64,000 nt of DNA from Cydia pomonella (lineage: Eukaryota > Arthropoda > Insecta > Lepidoptera > Tortricidae). The position numbers and the translations under genes were made by a program. Of this stretch, positions 23,226-33,433 are shown in pieces (the stretch's first letter is position 1; each line of letters starts with the position of its first letter). Below the pieces are notes generated by a model. It saw only the letters and a program-made list of their open reading frames with translations. It was not told the origin of the DNA and did no database searches. Location: NCBI RefSeq assembly GCF_033807575.1, contig NC_084725.1, positions 2,391,001 through 2,455,000 of the forward strand. Reading direction: 5' to 3'.

Positions 23226-23848
23226 GTCAAATCGAAATAAATGAACCTTGGAAGAAGTTAGGAGAGCTGTTGCTGGTGACCATCAAGTAGTGTCAGAAAA
23301 CGAAGCAAACTATTAAGCATTATCTCTTAGAGTTCGCTTTCTCGAAAATCAAAATCCCTTTGGGAGCTACGATGTAGCAGGCAGACAGACAGACATTGGT
23401 ATCAAACATATAGCACTCCTCTTTTTTGCATCAGGGGTTAAAATGATTACCAAAACCGCCTAAATGCTTATAAATTATTTAAATTAAACAATTTGTACAT
23501 TTTCGGGTAGTTGTAACATTTATTGGTTACCCAATGAAATACAAAACCGCCTGGATCCGTCAATAAACGACCTCACTTTAACCTACATTATTTGATCATG
23601 TAATGTTTTTATCTACCCTCAACTGGCTTAAGGAGCCTTTTTTTTACTTTTATTATAATACCCAAAGATACAGAGTACGCCTAATCTCGATCGCCGTTCG
23701 CCATCGAATCAATCACGGGCCGCCATATTTTAGCAGCGCGTATTTATACCGTACGGCCAGCTGAACGCTGCGATAGAAAATAGTTTCAAGAACAAAGGGC
23801 GCGGTCGGTGCGGTAGCGATTCAGAGACAAGCGATTTTTATAAACGAC
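23226..23848. other. No gene recognised; CpG-rich patch
   Basis: 23226-23690 is AT-rich with a small repeat fragment (GGCAGACAGACAGACATTGG, near 23380). 23690-23830 is CpG-rich and looks single-copy in the window; on the minus strand it has a TATAAATA followed by AATATGGCGGCC, which could be a promoter or 5' exon, but no open frame with a donor is visible. Confidence 0.3.
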
Positions 23849-24005
23849 CATGAGCGTAGCCAGGTACAGGCAGGGGAGTTACAGGTACAGGCAGCCCCAA
23901 TGAACCCAAATTTTACATACAATGTATGCCCCTCTCCTCGCCTCCGGAGATATCAACTTGCCCCCCCCCCCCCCCCCCTCAGTTCATTGACTGGCTACGC
24001 CCTTG
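23849..24005. mobile_element. hAT-type MITE with 8-bp TSD
   Basis: TAAACGAC flanks both sides (23841-23848 and 24006-24013). Terminal repeats are CATGAGCGTAGCCAG and the reverse complement of CAAGGGCGTAGCCAG (13 of 15 identical). The 157-bp body contains a run of C near 23961-23978. An 8-bp TSD with CA..GGCG ends is typical of hAT elements. Confidence 0.82.
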
Positions 24006-24409
24006 TAAACGACAGCGGATATCACTGTTCCAGACAAAGTACGATTTATTGACCACATACGTGGTAATAGAATTTCAACTTTAGCATTCCGATATAAAGT
24101 TCAAATTAGGTTGCACTTTCGGGAAGTGTGATTTGTCTTCTGAAGATGTATTAATTGGAATATATTTGTTTTTTTTTAGGAAAACCTTGTAGATTGGTGC
24201 GGTCTGAAAAAGGGTTACAAGAAATGTGTACATTTGTGTGTATTTTTTTCTTAATGATCTTATTTGAAGGGTTTCAGAAATTCCGTTACATACATTATTT
24301 TATAGATAACGGCAACCTACGTTAGTAGTACATATTATCGCCTGTCACCATGCCTGTCACGTTCTAACAAGTATGTAAAGTGCGAAAGGACAGGTGATAA
24401 AATGCAACC

Positions 24410-26080
24410 ATGCTACCACCGCTTTCCAACAATACCACCAAACACACATTAGAAAGGATGTCACCAAACGGTCGCAATCAACACTCACTGTGGAAAGCAT
24501 CTAAATCCACTGACAAATCACAATCACACTGTCCTCCTATAAAAACTGGTAGCTCCTGGGCAAGAACTGACCAAGAAAAGGCCGAAGCCTTCGCATCACA
24601 CTTATCGGAAGTATTTCAACCAAATCGTGTCGAAAATTCCAATGACGAAAGTGAACTGGATAAAATACTAAACCAAGATCTACAACTATGCTTACCTATA
24701 AGGCCGACGTCGCCAAGAGAGATTTCAAGGATGATCCGAATTTTGGAAACTAAAAAGGCACCAGGCTATGACTTAATCACACCTAAGATTCTTAAAGAAC
24801 TGCCTAGGAAAACCATTACTTTCCTCGCCTGCTTGTTTAATGCAATCTTTAGAATAGGATGTTTTCCTGGATCATGGAAAGTTTCGCAGATCATAATGAT
24901 CCATAAAGTGGGCAAGCCGGCGCATGAAACTGGGTCATATCGTCCCATCAGCTTGACTCCTGTGCTGTCCAAGTTGTGGGAGAGAATATTTTTGGTTCGA
25001 CTAAAATCTCATATAGATGACTGTGGAGTTATACCCTCGCACCAATTTGGTTTTAGAAAGTCACATTCCACAACTGAACAAGTACATCGGGTGCACGATA
25101 CTATACGCCAATGTTTTGAACACAAACTGTACTGCTCTGCGGCATTCTTGGATGTACAACAAGCATTTGATCGTGTCTGGCACAAGGGACTATTGTGCAA
25201 GATTAAAGAGAAACTGCCTCATTCGCTATTTCACATCCTAGCCTCTTACCTATCTGACAGAATTTTCCAAGTGAAGCACGGTGATGCCAGATCAAAATTT
25301 TATAATATAGAAGCAGGTGTGCCACAGGGCTCAGTGATTGGACCTACTCTCTACAACATATTCACAAATGACCTGCCTACCTCTGAGCAGGTGACTGTTG
25401 CTCCTTATGCAGATGACATAGCTTACCTCTCCTGCCACAAATCTCCTGAAATAGCTAGTATGCAGCTACAGCTTGTACTGGACAATACTCATAACTGGTT
25501 AACACAATGGCGCGTAAGAGCTAGTGCTCACAAGTCAAACCACATCACCTTTAGCCTAAGAAGAGGAGATTGCCCTCCAGTCAAACTTGGAAATGATGTC
25601 CTGCCACATTGCGAGTGTATCAAGTACCTAGGATTTCATCTAGATAGGCGCCTTACATGGAAAACTCACATAAAACACAAACGGAATGAAATTATATTAA
25701 AATACAAAAATCTTCATTGGCTATTGGGACGAAACTCTACCCTCTCAGTGGATAATAAATTACTCCTATACAACGCAATCATTAAGCCTATCTGGACATA
25801 TGGGATCCAGCTATGGGGAACTGCTAGTGATAGTAACATAATGTGTCTTCAAAGAGCACAGAACGCCATTCTTCGAGTGATTGCCAACGCACCGTGGTTC
25901 ACCCGAAACGATGAAATACACGATTATCTCAATATGACCACCATAAAGGAAGAGATCAAAAAATTCACAAACAATTATATTGAGCGCCTAGCAAGCCACC
26001 CTAACCCACTAGCTTCAAAATTACTGGATAAGACTAAAACTGTACATAGACTTAAAAGGAAGCACATTGTGCAAAATTAA
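24410..26080 (+). CDS. Jockey-type reverse transcriptase fragment
   Basis: A 556-residue frame. Residues 1-50 are the linker after the missing endonuclease; RT motifs follow: SYRPISL (176-182), FLDVQQAFDRVW (246-257), GVPQGSVIGP (303-312) and the catalytic YADD (333-336), then the jockey-like C-terminal region with PIWTYGIQLWGTAS. It would copy LINE RNA at the nicked target. The ATG at 24410 and the first four codons come from the target-site duplication, that is from host DNA, so it is not a natural start. No stops or frameshifts interrupt it. Lacking endonuclease and 5' UTR, it is unlikely to be active on its own. Confidence 0.93.
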   Translation: MLPPLSNNTTKHTLERMSPNGRNQHSLWKASKSTDKSQSHCPPIKTGSSWARTDQEKAEAFASHLSEVFQPNRVENSNDESELDKILNQDLQLCLPIRPTSPREISRMIRILETKKAPGYDLITPKILKELPRKTITFLACLFNAIFRIGCFPGSWKVSQIIMIHKVGKPAHETGSYRPISLTPVLSKLWERIFLVRLKSHIDDCGVIPSHQFGFRKSHSTTEQVHRVHDTIRQCFEHKLYCSAAFLDVQQAFDRVWHKGLLCKIKEKLPHSLFHILASYLSDRIFQVKHGDARSKFYNIEAGVPQGSVIGPTLYNIFTNDLPTSEQVTVAPYADDIAYLSCHKSPEIASMQLQLVLDNTHNWLTQWRVRASAHKSNHITFSLRRGDCPPVKLGNDVLPHCECIKYLGFHLDRRLTWKTHIKHKRNEIILKYKNLHWLLGRNSTLSVDNKLLLYNAIIKPIWTYGIQLWGTASDSNIMCLQRAQNAILRVIANAPWFTRNDEIHDYLNMTTIKEEIKKFTNNYIERLASHPNPLASKLLDKTKTVHRLKRKHIVQN

Positions 26081-26203
26081 TGTTTGGTTAAATGAGACGA
26101 TGGTCTCCAAAACCCCAATGTCAATTCCTTCATACATCAAAACTGATTATAGTCGTTACCGACTGATGGCAGTTCCAAACAGAAAAGAAAAAAAAAAAAA
26201 AAA
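24424..26203 (+). mobile_element. 5'-truncated Jockey-clade LINE with 14-bp TSD and poly(A)
   Basis: Flanked by ATGCTACCACCGCT at 24410-24423 and 26204-26217. The 3' end is a poly(A) run just before the second TSD. It contains the complete reverse transcriptase region but no ORF1 or endonuclease, so it is a typical truncated copy made by target-primed reverse transcription. The open reading frame and perfect TSD indicate a recent event. Confidence 0.92.
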
Positions 26204-26240
26204 ATGCTACCACCGCTGGTTATAATAACTTTTTTCTATG

Positions 26241-26424
26241 TTAGACGATCTTTTGTGAAATTATTAGTATTCAATTTGATCTGCATAATAATTCAATAGT
26301 AATATAGAATAATATTAACATCAATAAATTGTTCTGATAATTAGCTTAAGATAATATTTAAAACTTAGTCAGTAGTACATAAGTGCTTGTTGCTAGGCCT
26401 ACATGAATAAAGTATATTTGAACT
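26241..26424 (+). repeat. LINE 3' end
   Basis: Ends AAGTGCTTGTTGCTAGGCC, ACATGAATAAAGTATATTTG on the + strand, the same terminus as the minus-strand copy at 21660-21790. The 5' limit is uncertain. Confidence 0.5.
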
Positions 26425-26565
26425 GAGCTGCACACCGCCCGCATGACGCCGATGGCAATCGCTAAAACTGGCGCCTTACTCGCTGCAGCGGCCTCGAGCT
26501 TACATCTAACTAATCGAAGAACTTCCTCTAATGCAATTCTAGTTCTGGTCCCGAAGATCACTCAA
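26425..26565 (-). other. Coding-like segment of unknown family
   Basis: The minus-strand frame reads FGTRTRIALEEVLRLVRCKL, EAAAASKAPVLAIAIGVMRA without stops and with higher GC than the neighbours. It could be a remnant of a mobile-element gene or an exon; no family recognised and no convincing splice pair. Confidence 0.2.
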
Positions 26566-26768
26566 ACATACATGATGCAGTTATCTTACTAATTCAAAGT
26601 ATAAATAAATATACGCTAAATATATTTAGTTTTTTTGTCTCTAACGTTTCAAGGTTAGAACAGGGAAGCAATTATTTCCGAAAGTCTTTCCTTAAAAGTC
26701 TTGTTATATATATTTTTAAACTGTCTCGATTTTATGAACCTAGTATGGCGGTCATAGGTAAAAAAATA

Positions 26769-27160
26769 ACGGATTGCACTCCAGGAGTGCCGGCAGAAGA
26801 GAAAACTTGTATATTAACGTTGTTAATTTTTTATATTTTGGAATGGTTAGGGAATAATTTTGCACGAGTTGCTTTAATTATCAGTGTAAAAGTGCTATCA
26901 CTTATATGGTAACATACAATATTCATTTATTGCGCTATCGTACACAAACATGACAATTTATATCACATTAAAAATTGAACACTTCAGAACTATTACATTT
27001 ATTTAATTGTAATAGTTTTTCGATCAGATCACGTGTCCGTCTTACGAATTTTCAATTTGTCGAATCTGTCGGTCACGTGACCTGTCGCGAGTTTAACATT
27101 TTTTCCCCGTCACAAAAAGTGCTCAGCGCCGCTAAAGAGGTTTTCACTTCAAAAACTTGT
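26769..27160 (+). repeat. Interspersed repeat with CGGCAGAAGTGAAAAC end
   Basis: Complete copy of the family at 13666: AACGGATTGCACTCCAGGAG ... TTTTCACTTCAAAAAC, with two CACGTG-containing segments around a TTACGAATTTTCAAT core. Confidence 0.7.
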
Positions 27161-27248
27161 AAGTACACGTTTTGAACAGTATTTTTTTTATAACATCATC
27201 TGGATGCAACACGAGTTCGGTAACGGCGGTATAAGATGGTCGCGTTTT

Positions 27249-27328
27249 TATCGCCTGTCACCATGCCTGTCACAGTCTAACAAGTATGTTAGTGCAAAAG
27301 TGACGCATGATACGACAAGCGATAAAAA
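27249..27328 (+). repeat. Palindromic GTCACCATGCCTGTCAC repeat
   Basis: Copy of the hairpin family (TTATCGCCTGTCACCATGCC, ACAAGTATGTTAGTGC, then AAGCGATAAA). It abuts the next repeat. A partial copy also lies at 28075-28140 on the minus strand. Confidence 0.65.
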
Positions 27329-27775
27329 AAACAACGGGTTCCACTTCGGGAGTGCCGGCAGAAGTGAAAACTTGAATATTAACCTTGTGCATTTTTTTTA
27401 TTTTGGAATGGTTAGGGAATAATTTTGCACGAATTGCTTTAATCATCCGAGTAAAAGTACTATCATTTATGTGGTAAAATACAATATCCATTGCAAGCGC
27501 CCTGCGCCACCTAAACGAAACAGCAGGCGCAGGCATACATTTTCGCCGCGCGGTAGAAAGAGAGGGTGATACTTCCTCTTCTACGCCGCGCCGGCGGTCT
27601 ACTGGCTTCAATGACATTGTAACAGTTTTTCGATTAGGTCACGTGTCCGTCTTACGAATTTTCAATCTGTCGAATCTGTCGGTCACGTGACCTGTCGCGA
27701 GTCTAACATTTTTCCCCATCACAAAAGTGCACAGCGCCGCTAAAGAAGTTTTCACTTCAAAAACGCGACTATGGT
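27329..27775 (+). repeat. Interspersed repeat with a GC-rich core insertion
   Basis: Same ends as 26769-27160, but the centre (27488-27610) is a GC-rich block absent from that copy, with its own inverted repeat CGCCGCGCGGTAGAA...TTCTACGCCGCGCCGGCG. Confidence 0.65.
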
Positions 27776-28203
27776 TCCACCACAAATGATAGAGGAGAAA
27801 CGATGACTACCTACACGTATTAAAAAAAATATTTAAGCTCTTCTATTGACAACGGACCGCTTAAGCGTTAAATGTACTTGCTATAAAGAGAGCTATAAAT
27901 ATTTTTATCACCGCCGTAACTCATCAAAACAACAGGTGTGGTTCTCCGTGATATATCCACCAATACGGATGCACTGAGCTCCCAAGATAACGTGACGTAT
28001 ACAAAGTTGCACGTAACGTGGAAGCTTATTCTGGTGGCTTTAATGAAGTTGTAGTAAGATCTGCGGTCGAAGCACGGTTCCATTATCGTCACTATGCCTG
28101 TCACTTTCGCACTTACATATTTGTTAGAACGTGACAGCAGAGGTTTTATGGAAGGCTTTATCCACTTGATAAAATAACCGTCACGTTTTAGAACCACGCC
28201 ATA
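27776..28203. other. No gene; fragment of the palindromic repeat
   Basis: 27860-28140 shares CACCGCCGTAACTC and ATTATCGTCACTATGCCTGT with the hairpin family and its neighbours; otherwise nothing is recognised. Confidence 0.4.
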
Positions 28204-28385
28204 TAAAGTAAGTAAGTAAATATTCTTTATTGCACCAACAATTATACCTACCTACCTATGATTATCTTGCTGTCACATCATCAAATGATAAAATTATAAT
28301 TGAAAAAATTACTGCCTTGGGTGAGACTTGAACTCACGGTCTCTCGATAGTAGCATAGTTCGCAGACTATTCTGCTTGGTAAAAA
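28204..28385 (-). mobile_element. tRNA-like SINE, (TTAC)n tail
   Basis: On the minus strand: a head with CCAAGCAGAATAGTCTGCG and a B-box-like GAGTTCAAGTCTCAC, an AT-rich body, and the end GCAATAAAGAATATTTAC followed by (TTAC)n. The A box is not clear, so the tRNA origin is tentative. Confidence 0.5.
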
Positions 28386-28505
28386 TTAATTCAAAAGATG
28401 TTAAAAACCATTATATACTACAGTAGCCGGAAAATTACTAATTAATTAATAAATTAAATTACTATTTAAAATTAATTTTTAATTTAATTTATTAATTATT
28501 AAATT

Positions 28506-28570
28506 ACTGTGGGACTTAGTCAATTTGTGTAATAATGTCCTATAATATTTATTTATTTATTATTATTGTT
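28506..28570 (+). mobile_element. SINE family A, 3' end only
   Basis: CTGTGGGACTTAGTCAATTT, GTGTAATAATGTCCTATAAT then a TATT-rich tail, identical to the terminus of the 50536 copy. It follows an inverted AT-rich stretch at 28437-28500. Confidence 0.7.
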
Positions 28571-28941
28571 AATAAGGGATTGGCGGCTGAGTAGTTATAG
28601 TCGGCGAATCGCAACGAGTTCGTATAAAAATACGAGGCAGGCAATATAGGCTGGGTCCTCCATGCACGTTAGCCTTAATAATAAATTCAATTTAATGTAA
28701 AAAAAAAATATTTTTATTTATTTAATGTAATTTATATGATCAATTTATTATTTTTAAAATTTTAGTAGCTGTAATTTTATTTTATTTAATTATTTTAATT
28801 AATTTTATTTTAAACTGTTGTACATTTGATTTTTTAATAGTTTTTCTCGAGAAAAATGCGCGCAAATATGACCTAATAACTATAAGACATCAACCTTAAA
28901 TCTAAAGCGCTATTGGACTGAAGACTTTTGATGCAATTTTC

Positions 28942-29198
28942 ACGACCTGTCTGGCCTAGTGGGTAGTGACCCTGCCTATGAAGCCGATGCTCCCGAATCC
29001 AAATCTTGGTAAGGCCATTTATTTGTTTACTGAGCACGAATATTTGTTCCTGAGTCATGAGTGTTTTCTATGTATTTAAATATTTTTATATCGCATTACA
29101 TCGTTGTTTAAGTTATCCACAACACAAGCCTTATTGAGCTTATTGTGGGACTTAGTCAATTTATGTAATAATGCCCTAAAATATGTATTTATTTATCT
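28942..29198 (+). mobile_element. tRNA-headed SINE, family A
   Basis: A box TGGCCTAGTGG, degraded B box, body TTCCTGAGTCATGAGTGTTT, 3' end TTATTGAGCTTATTGTGGGA. Truncation or drift within the head; no firm TSD. Confidence 0.8.
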
Positions 29199-29590
29199 GC
29201 ATAATCTCGTACGTACATCTAACCATCATATCATCATTAACTTTAATATTTAGTATCCTTGCTTCTAATCCTCAAATCCCTTCCACACTCAGCATTCAGA
29301 ATCCGCCTCATTATTATAATGGCGCTTGTTCACGTATTAGTCGGTTACGTGTACATACATACATACATACAAACAAACAAACATCCGGGAGCGCGTGCAA
29401 GTTCACAACGGTATCTCAGGACTCCGGTATGTTGATGAAGTTTGAGCTAGAATTTAGGCTACGTGTTGCCTATTCCTAGTGCTTTCATGGAATAAAAAAA
29501 AGTTATTAGGTTTATTAGGTAATCGACATATGATAATACCCGAATAATATGAACCCACGGATGATAATAAATCCAATACATACTGTCTGG

Positions 29591-29915
29591 AAGCGCTGGT
29601 GGCCTAGCGGTAAGAGCGTGGGACTTGCAATCCGGAGGTCGCGGGTTCAAACCCTGGCTCGTACCAATGAGTTTTTCGGAATTTATGTACGAAATATCAT
29701 TTGATATTTACCAGTCGCTTTTCGGTGAAGGAAAACATCGTGAGGAAACCGGACTAATCCCAACAAGGCCTAGTTTACCATCTGGGTTGGAAGGTCAGAT
29801 GGCAGCCTTCGTAAAAACTAGTGCCTACACCAAATCTTGGGATTAGTTGTCAAGCGGACCCCAGGCTCTCATGAGCCGTGGCAAAATGCCGGGACAACGC
29901 GAGGAAGAAGAAGAC
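29591..29915 (+). mobile_element. tRNA-headed SINE, family B
   Basis: Head GCGCTGGTGGCCTAGCGG (A box) and GGTTCAAACCC (B box), body TTTTCGGTGAAGGAAAACAT, tail GACAACGCGAGGAAGAAGAA. Flanks show ACATACTG and ACATATTG, a possible diverged TSD. The short open frames across it are not genes. Confidence 0.85.
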
Positions 29916-31801
29916 ATATTGACCGAAAAAAAACGAACATTACATTGATACTTCCTAATTATTTTCCATAGAGAATTGCAACATTTTTGGTTTGAGAAAG
30001 TTATACGGAGATGGAGTTATGCCAATTATCATTTCGTCACTAGAAAAGCCTCGAAATTTCAATCTCAGTAATTTCTTTTACGCTTACATTGAGACGTTGG
30101 TGTCCTTTTCTAGAAATAGGCAGGCAAAAAATTCAGGCAAGGTTCAAGAACTTTTTTTTCATTACCACCTTTTTTTTGTTGTCTTGCAAGACAGAGAGTA
30201 CAGATATTCTACCCGGATGCAATATAGCGTATAGGATAATCAAAAATTGTAACATCGAACAGCTCCCCAGCTCTTCCAGCCACTCCAGCAGACAGGGGGA
30301 TTCTCCGAATTCAAAAGTAAGGAAAGCCCATCGTGCGCCTGTGATCCGATGTTCAAGAAGACGATCATGCACGATCTATTCGAATACCCAGCCCAGACTA
30401 ATATTTAAGATCCCAGACTCTGGTAACTTCCTGTCATCTAATCAGCCTCCCAATTTTCCAATTCGCAACAACCAATCACTGGAAAATTGCTACCAAAACT
30501 TTATGATTCATAACTTTCGAGCGAACCTGATATTTACTGGCTAATATTTTACTTGGCGCGCGGTCAACTCTTCAAGGTTACACATAGGGCTAAACTTTAA
30601 AGAATAAGATTGAAAATCGCATGAAAAAATTTAACTAATGGGTACCACAAGGTTACGGTGACGGTTCGTTCACTGATTATTGTTTAACTTGTTTAAGAAT
30701 AGAAAGAAAAGAAAATGTCTGGGAAAATTTTGAGTAAAAAAAAGAACACTGATGGCTAAAACAATAAACGAATTTCAAAGAGAACCCATTGTATTTAAAA
30801 CGGGTCACTAAGTTAATTTAGGCACCTATTCTAAAGTCGAATATGATTTAACAATGACTCAACGTATTTGGATCCATTACGATAGTTTTCAACTAGGAGG
30901 TTCCAGGACATACCTAACGAAGGTCAAAGCTGAGAAGACCGTCTACAAGCTATTCGTCGCTTTTGCCTCTTTGGTAGCACTGCACTCTAGCAGCTCGACC
31001 TTCGGCCTTGCGTGCTTGGGTAAACCTACGGGACTTACATAAATTTGGTGGAGCAGAAGGAGTGAAGCTCTTTCTTTTTTACTGTCTCTGGACGACGTAT
31101 GTACACAAATATGAGAGTTCTTGCCTAAGACGATCTTATCAATATATTTTATATATTACAGGAAAGCCGGTCTTCTCCACGTTATCCTTTACTTGTTTTA
31201 ATAAAATTCTGCTGATGTGGATAAATACAGTTTGTAATTAAATCTATAATGTTACATGATTAAAGATAGTCGGGTTATTGGGGTCCACCACATTAGGGTT
31301 ATTGAGGTTGGGGCGTATCTCCCGAGTCCGCGAAAACTATATGCCCCATTTACAACATTTGTGAGACGGTTTGACTTGTCAAGATTTACGACAAACATAA
31401 AATTGTAGCCATAAACTAAATAAGAAGGAGTGTATTCGGATCAAATAAAATGCAAATTTGATTCTAATTTAGTGCGGCCCGCTCGCTGTTAATTTGTGTA
31501 AGCGCGATGCACTATTATGAATAACATGCTAATGCTCGTTTCGTCTTTTAATTGTTAAAAGTTTTAAAAAAACAGACGGCCCTAGGCCCGGTTTTAAGCC
31601 AATTTGACCTACTGGTAACTCCATCATGCCCAATTAATCTTTCAGTATTAAACTATAGGTAAATTTGTAACGATTTTAAGTTGACATTGTCATTTACTTA
31701 GCAATTATCAGAAATACGCTACACTTTATTTATTGGTAAATAATCAATTTAAACCTTAGTGTAGAGTCTACATTTCTCCATTTTAGACTACATTTTCGGA
31801 A
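29916..31801. other. No gene recognised
   Basis: Contains a 151-residue open frame on the + strand (30089-30544) and a partly overlapping minus-strand frame (30133-30372) without known motifs; chance is likely. 30850-31060 has a fairly GC-balanced open segment ending near AAATTTGGTGGAGCAGAAGG, which might be a degraded retroelement leader but is not assignable. Confidence 0.3.
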
Positions 31802-32357
31802 AAAAAGTGCTGGTGGCCTACCGGTAAGAGCGTCCGAATTACAATCCGAAGGTTGCTGGTTCACACCCCAGCTTGTACAGTCAGCATCAAAAGTAGCGGA
31901 TCAAATAACGCTTCATAAGTATCTACCATTCTGTAACAGCTTAACAAAAAGTGATGTCTTTAATATAGAACAACAAAGACTGTAAAAGATATACTTTGGA
32001 ACGCGAATTCAAGAAATTTATCTATATTTGGAAATGTTATCCAGAATATCAGATACTTTTGGCGCGTTGTTTCATCCGCTACTTTTGATGCTGACTGTAC
32101 TAATGAGTTTTTCGAAGCTTATGTACGAAATATCATTTGTCATTTACCAGTCGCTTTCCGGTGAAGGAAAAAATCGTGAGGAAACCGGACTAAGCCAATA
32201 AGGCCTTGTTTGCCCTCTGGATTGGAAGGTCAGATGGCAGTCGCTTTTGTAAAAACTAGTGCCTATGCCAGTTCTCGGAATTAGTTGCGAAACGGACCCC
32301 AGGCTCACATGAGCCGTGGCAAAATGCCGGGACAACGCGAGGAAGAAGAGGGACACC
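31802..32357 (+). mobile_element. SINE family B with 12-bp TSD, carrying a nested MITE
   Basis: Flanked by ACATTTTCGGAA at 31790-31801 and 32358-32369. The SINE head is at 31805-31877 and its body resumes at 32100 (ATGAGTTTTTCG). The interruption is the MITE at 31878-32097, inserted after GCTTGTA. Confidence 0.9.
31878..32097. mobile_element. MITE with 24-bp TIRs and TA duplication (Tc1/mariner-type)
   Basis: A 220-bp element; CAGTCAGCATCAAAAGTAGC plus GGAT is repeated exactly in reverse at 32074-32097. TA at 31876-31877 and 32098-32099 is the duplicated target, since uninterrupted SINE copies read GTACCAATGAG there. No ORF. A related solo arm is at 9349. Confidence 0.9.
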
Positions 32358-32639
32358 ACATTTTCGGAAGTTGCTTACAGCAACATCAATAACAATTTAA
32401 CTATATGTAGTCTTGTAACAGACCTGGGAAATCGGAAACTGAGTGAACATGCTATGAAACGCCATTCTCTTTTTCTACTCGTCGACGTCAAGAGGACATA
32501 AGTTCATAAGTCATAAACACACAAGTGACACCCTTAATATAGCAACACCCATAGACTACGAATACCGCTTACCGTTGCATGTTAGTCTCCATAGGCTACG
32601 GTGGCCAAAATTGAGAAAAAACTGTCTAAAAATTGAATT

Positions 32640-32745
32640 TAGCGCAGAGCAAGTACCAGGGCCTCATGAGTTACGAGAAGGTGTCGCTGACCACCCCGCC
32701 GGCCCCGGCGGCCGGGGCGCGTACGAGTATGAAGGTATCGCGGCT
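32640..32745 (+). other. Candidate plus-strand exon of unknown gene
   Basis: A GC-rich island in AT-rich DNA. After a possible acceptor (GAATTTAG) one frame reads SKYQGLMSYEKVSLTTPPAP and AAGARTSMK, followed by GTATCG. Almost every third codon position is G or C, a strong coding sign. The donor is weak, the acceptor lacks a good pyrimidine tract and no family is recognised. Confidence 0.3.
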
Positions 32746-32930
32746 ACTCGCGTATCTTAAATTGCTGTATACTTTTGATTTGTTTACCTATAAGATTTTA
32801 TTAGTTTAATGTATTATTTTTGTTGACTCGTTAAAAAAGTATTGTATACACTAGTGAGATAATAAAGCTTTTCAATCTCGTACTCGTACCTCACTTAGGC
32901 AACGAAGCTTGCTGAGTACTTGACTGAAAA

Positions 32931-33428
32931 TTTAATTTTATTGATGCTATGATTATTTATTTTTCCAATGCAGTGTAACTATGACTATAATATCATTTTT
33001 ATTTTATTTTTATTTGTATTTTCTTTTGTCGATCAATTATTTTTTATGAAATACTTTTATATTATGGAATAGTTCGAATTGTAATTATATTTTAATAGCC
33101 ATTATATACCATAAGATTTAAATTTGTTTTATGTAGTCCATAAGGTTTTGCTGCGCCCTATCAGGGTCTACGTACTGTACACCTAGCATTAAGTTGTATG
33201 TGTTTTGTACTTGGTTGCAAATAAATAACTTGAAATTGAAATTGAAATTGAAATTGAAATTGAAATTGAAATTGAAATTGAAATTGAAATTGAAATTGAA
33301 ATTGAAATTGAAATTGAAATTGAAATTGAAATTGAAATTGAAATTGAAATTGAAATTGAAATTGAAATTGAAATTGAAATTGAAATTGAAATTGAAATTG
33401 AAATTGAAATTGAAATTGAAATTGAAAT
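32931..33428 (+). mobile_element. 5'-truncated LINE 3' end with expanded tail
   Basis: About 300 bp of AT-rich 3' UTR (including TTTTGCTGCGCCCTATCAGG) ends TTGCAAATAAATAACTTGAA and passes straight into (TTGAAA)n. TSD TGAAAA at 32925-32930 and 33429-33434. Clade not assignable without coding sequence. Confidence 0.75.
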
Positions 33429-33433
33429 TGAAA
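33230..33433 (+). repeat. Pure (TTGAAA)34 array
   Basis: 204 bp of an uninterrupted hexanucleotide, 34 units, in continuity with the LINE tail. The open frame of alternating Lys and Leu across it is a by-product of the repeat, not a gene. Confidence 0.97.

Larger units (their letters stand above)
24333..26240 (+). repeat. Palindromic repeat split by the Jockey insertion
   Basis: Left part 24333-24423 (CGCCTGTCACCATGCCTGTC ... ACAGGTGATAAAATGCAACC) and right part 26218-26240. The intact paralogue at 46508-46625 runs straight through the junction (ACCATACTACCACCACTGAA). The repeat is a hairpin in which GTCACCATGCCTGTCAC pairs with GTGACAGGCATAGTGAC. Confidence 0.8.

Noticed and set aside
30089..30544. 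151-residue plus-strand open frame
   Set aside because: No family motif, no splice context, overlapping open frame on the other strand; chance cannot be excluded.
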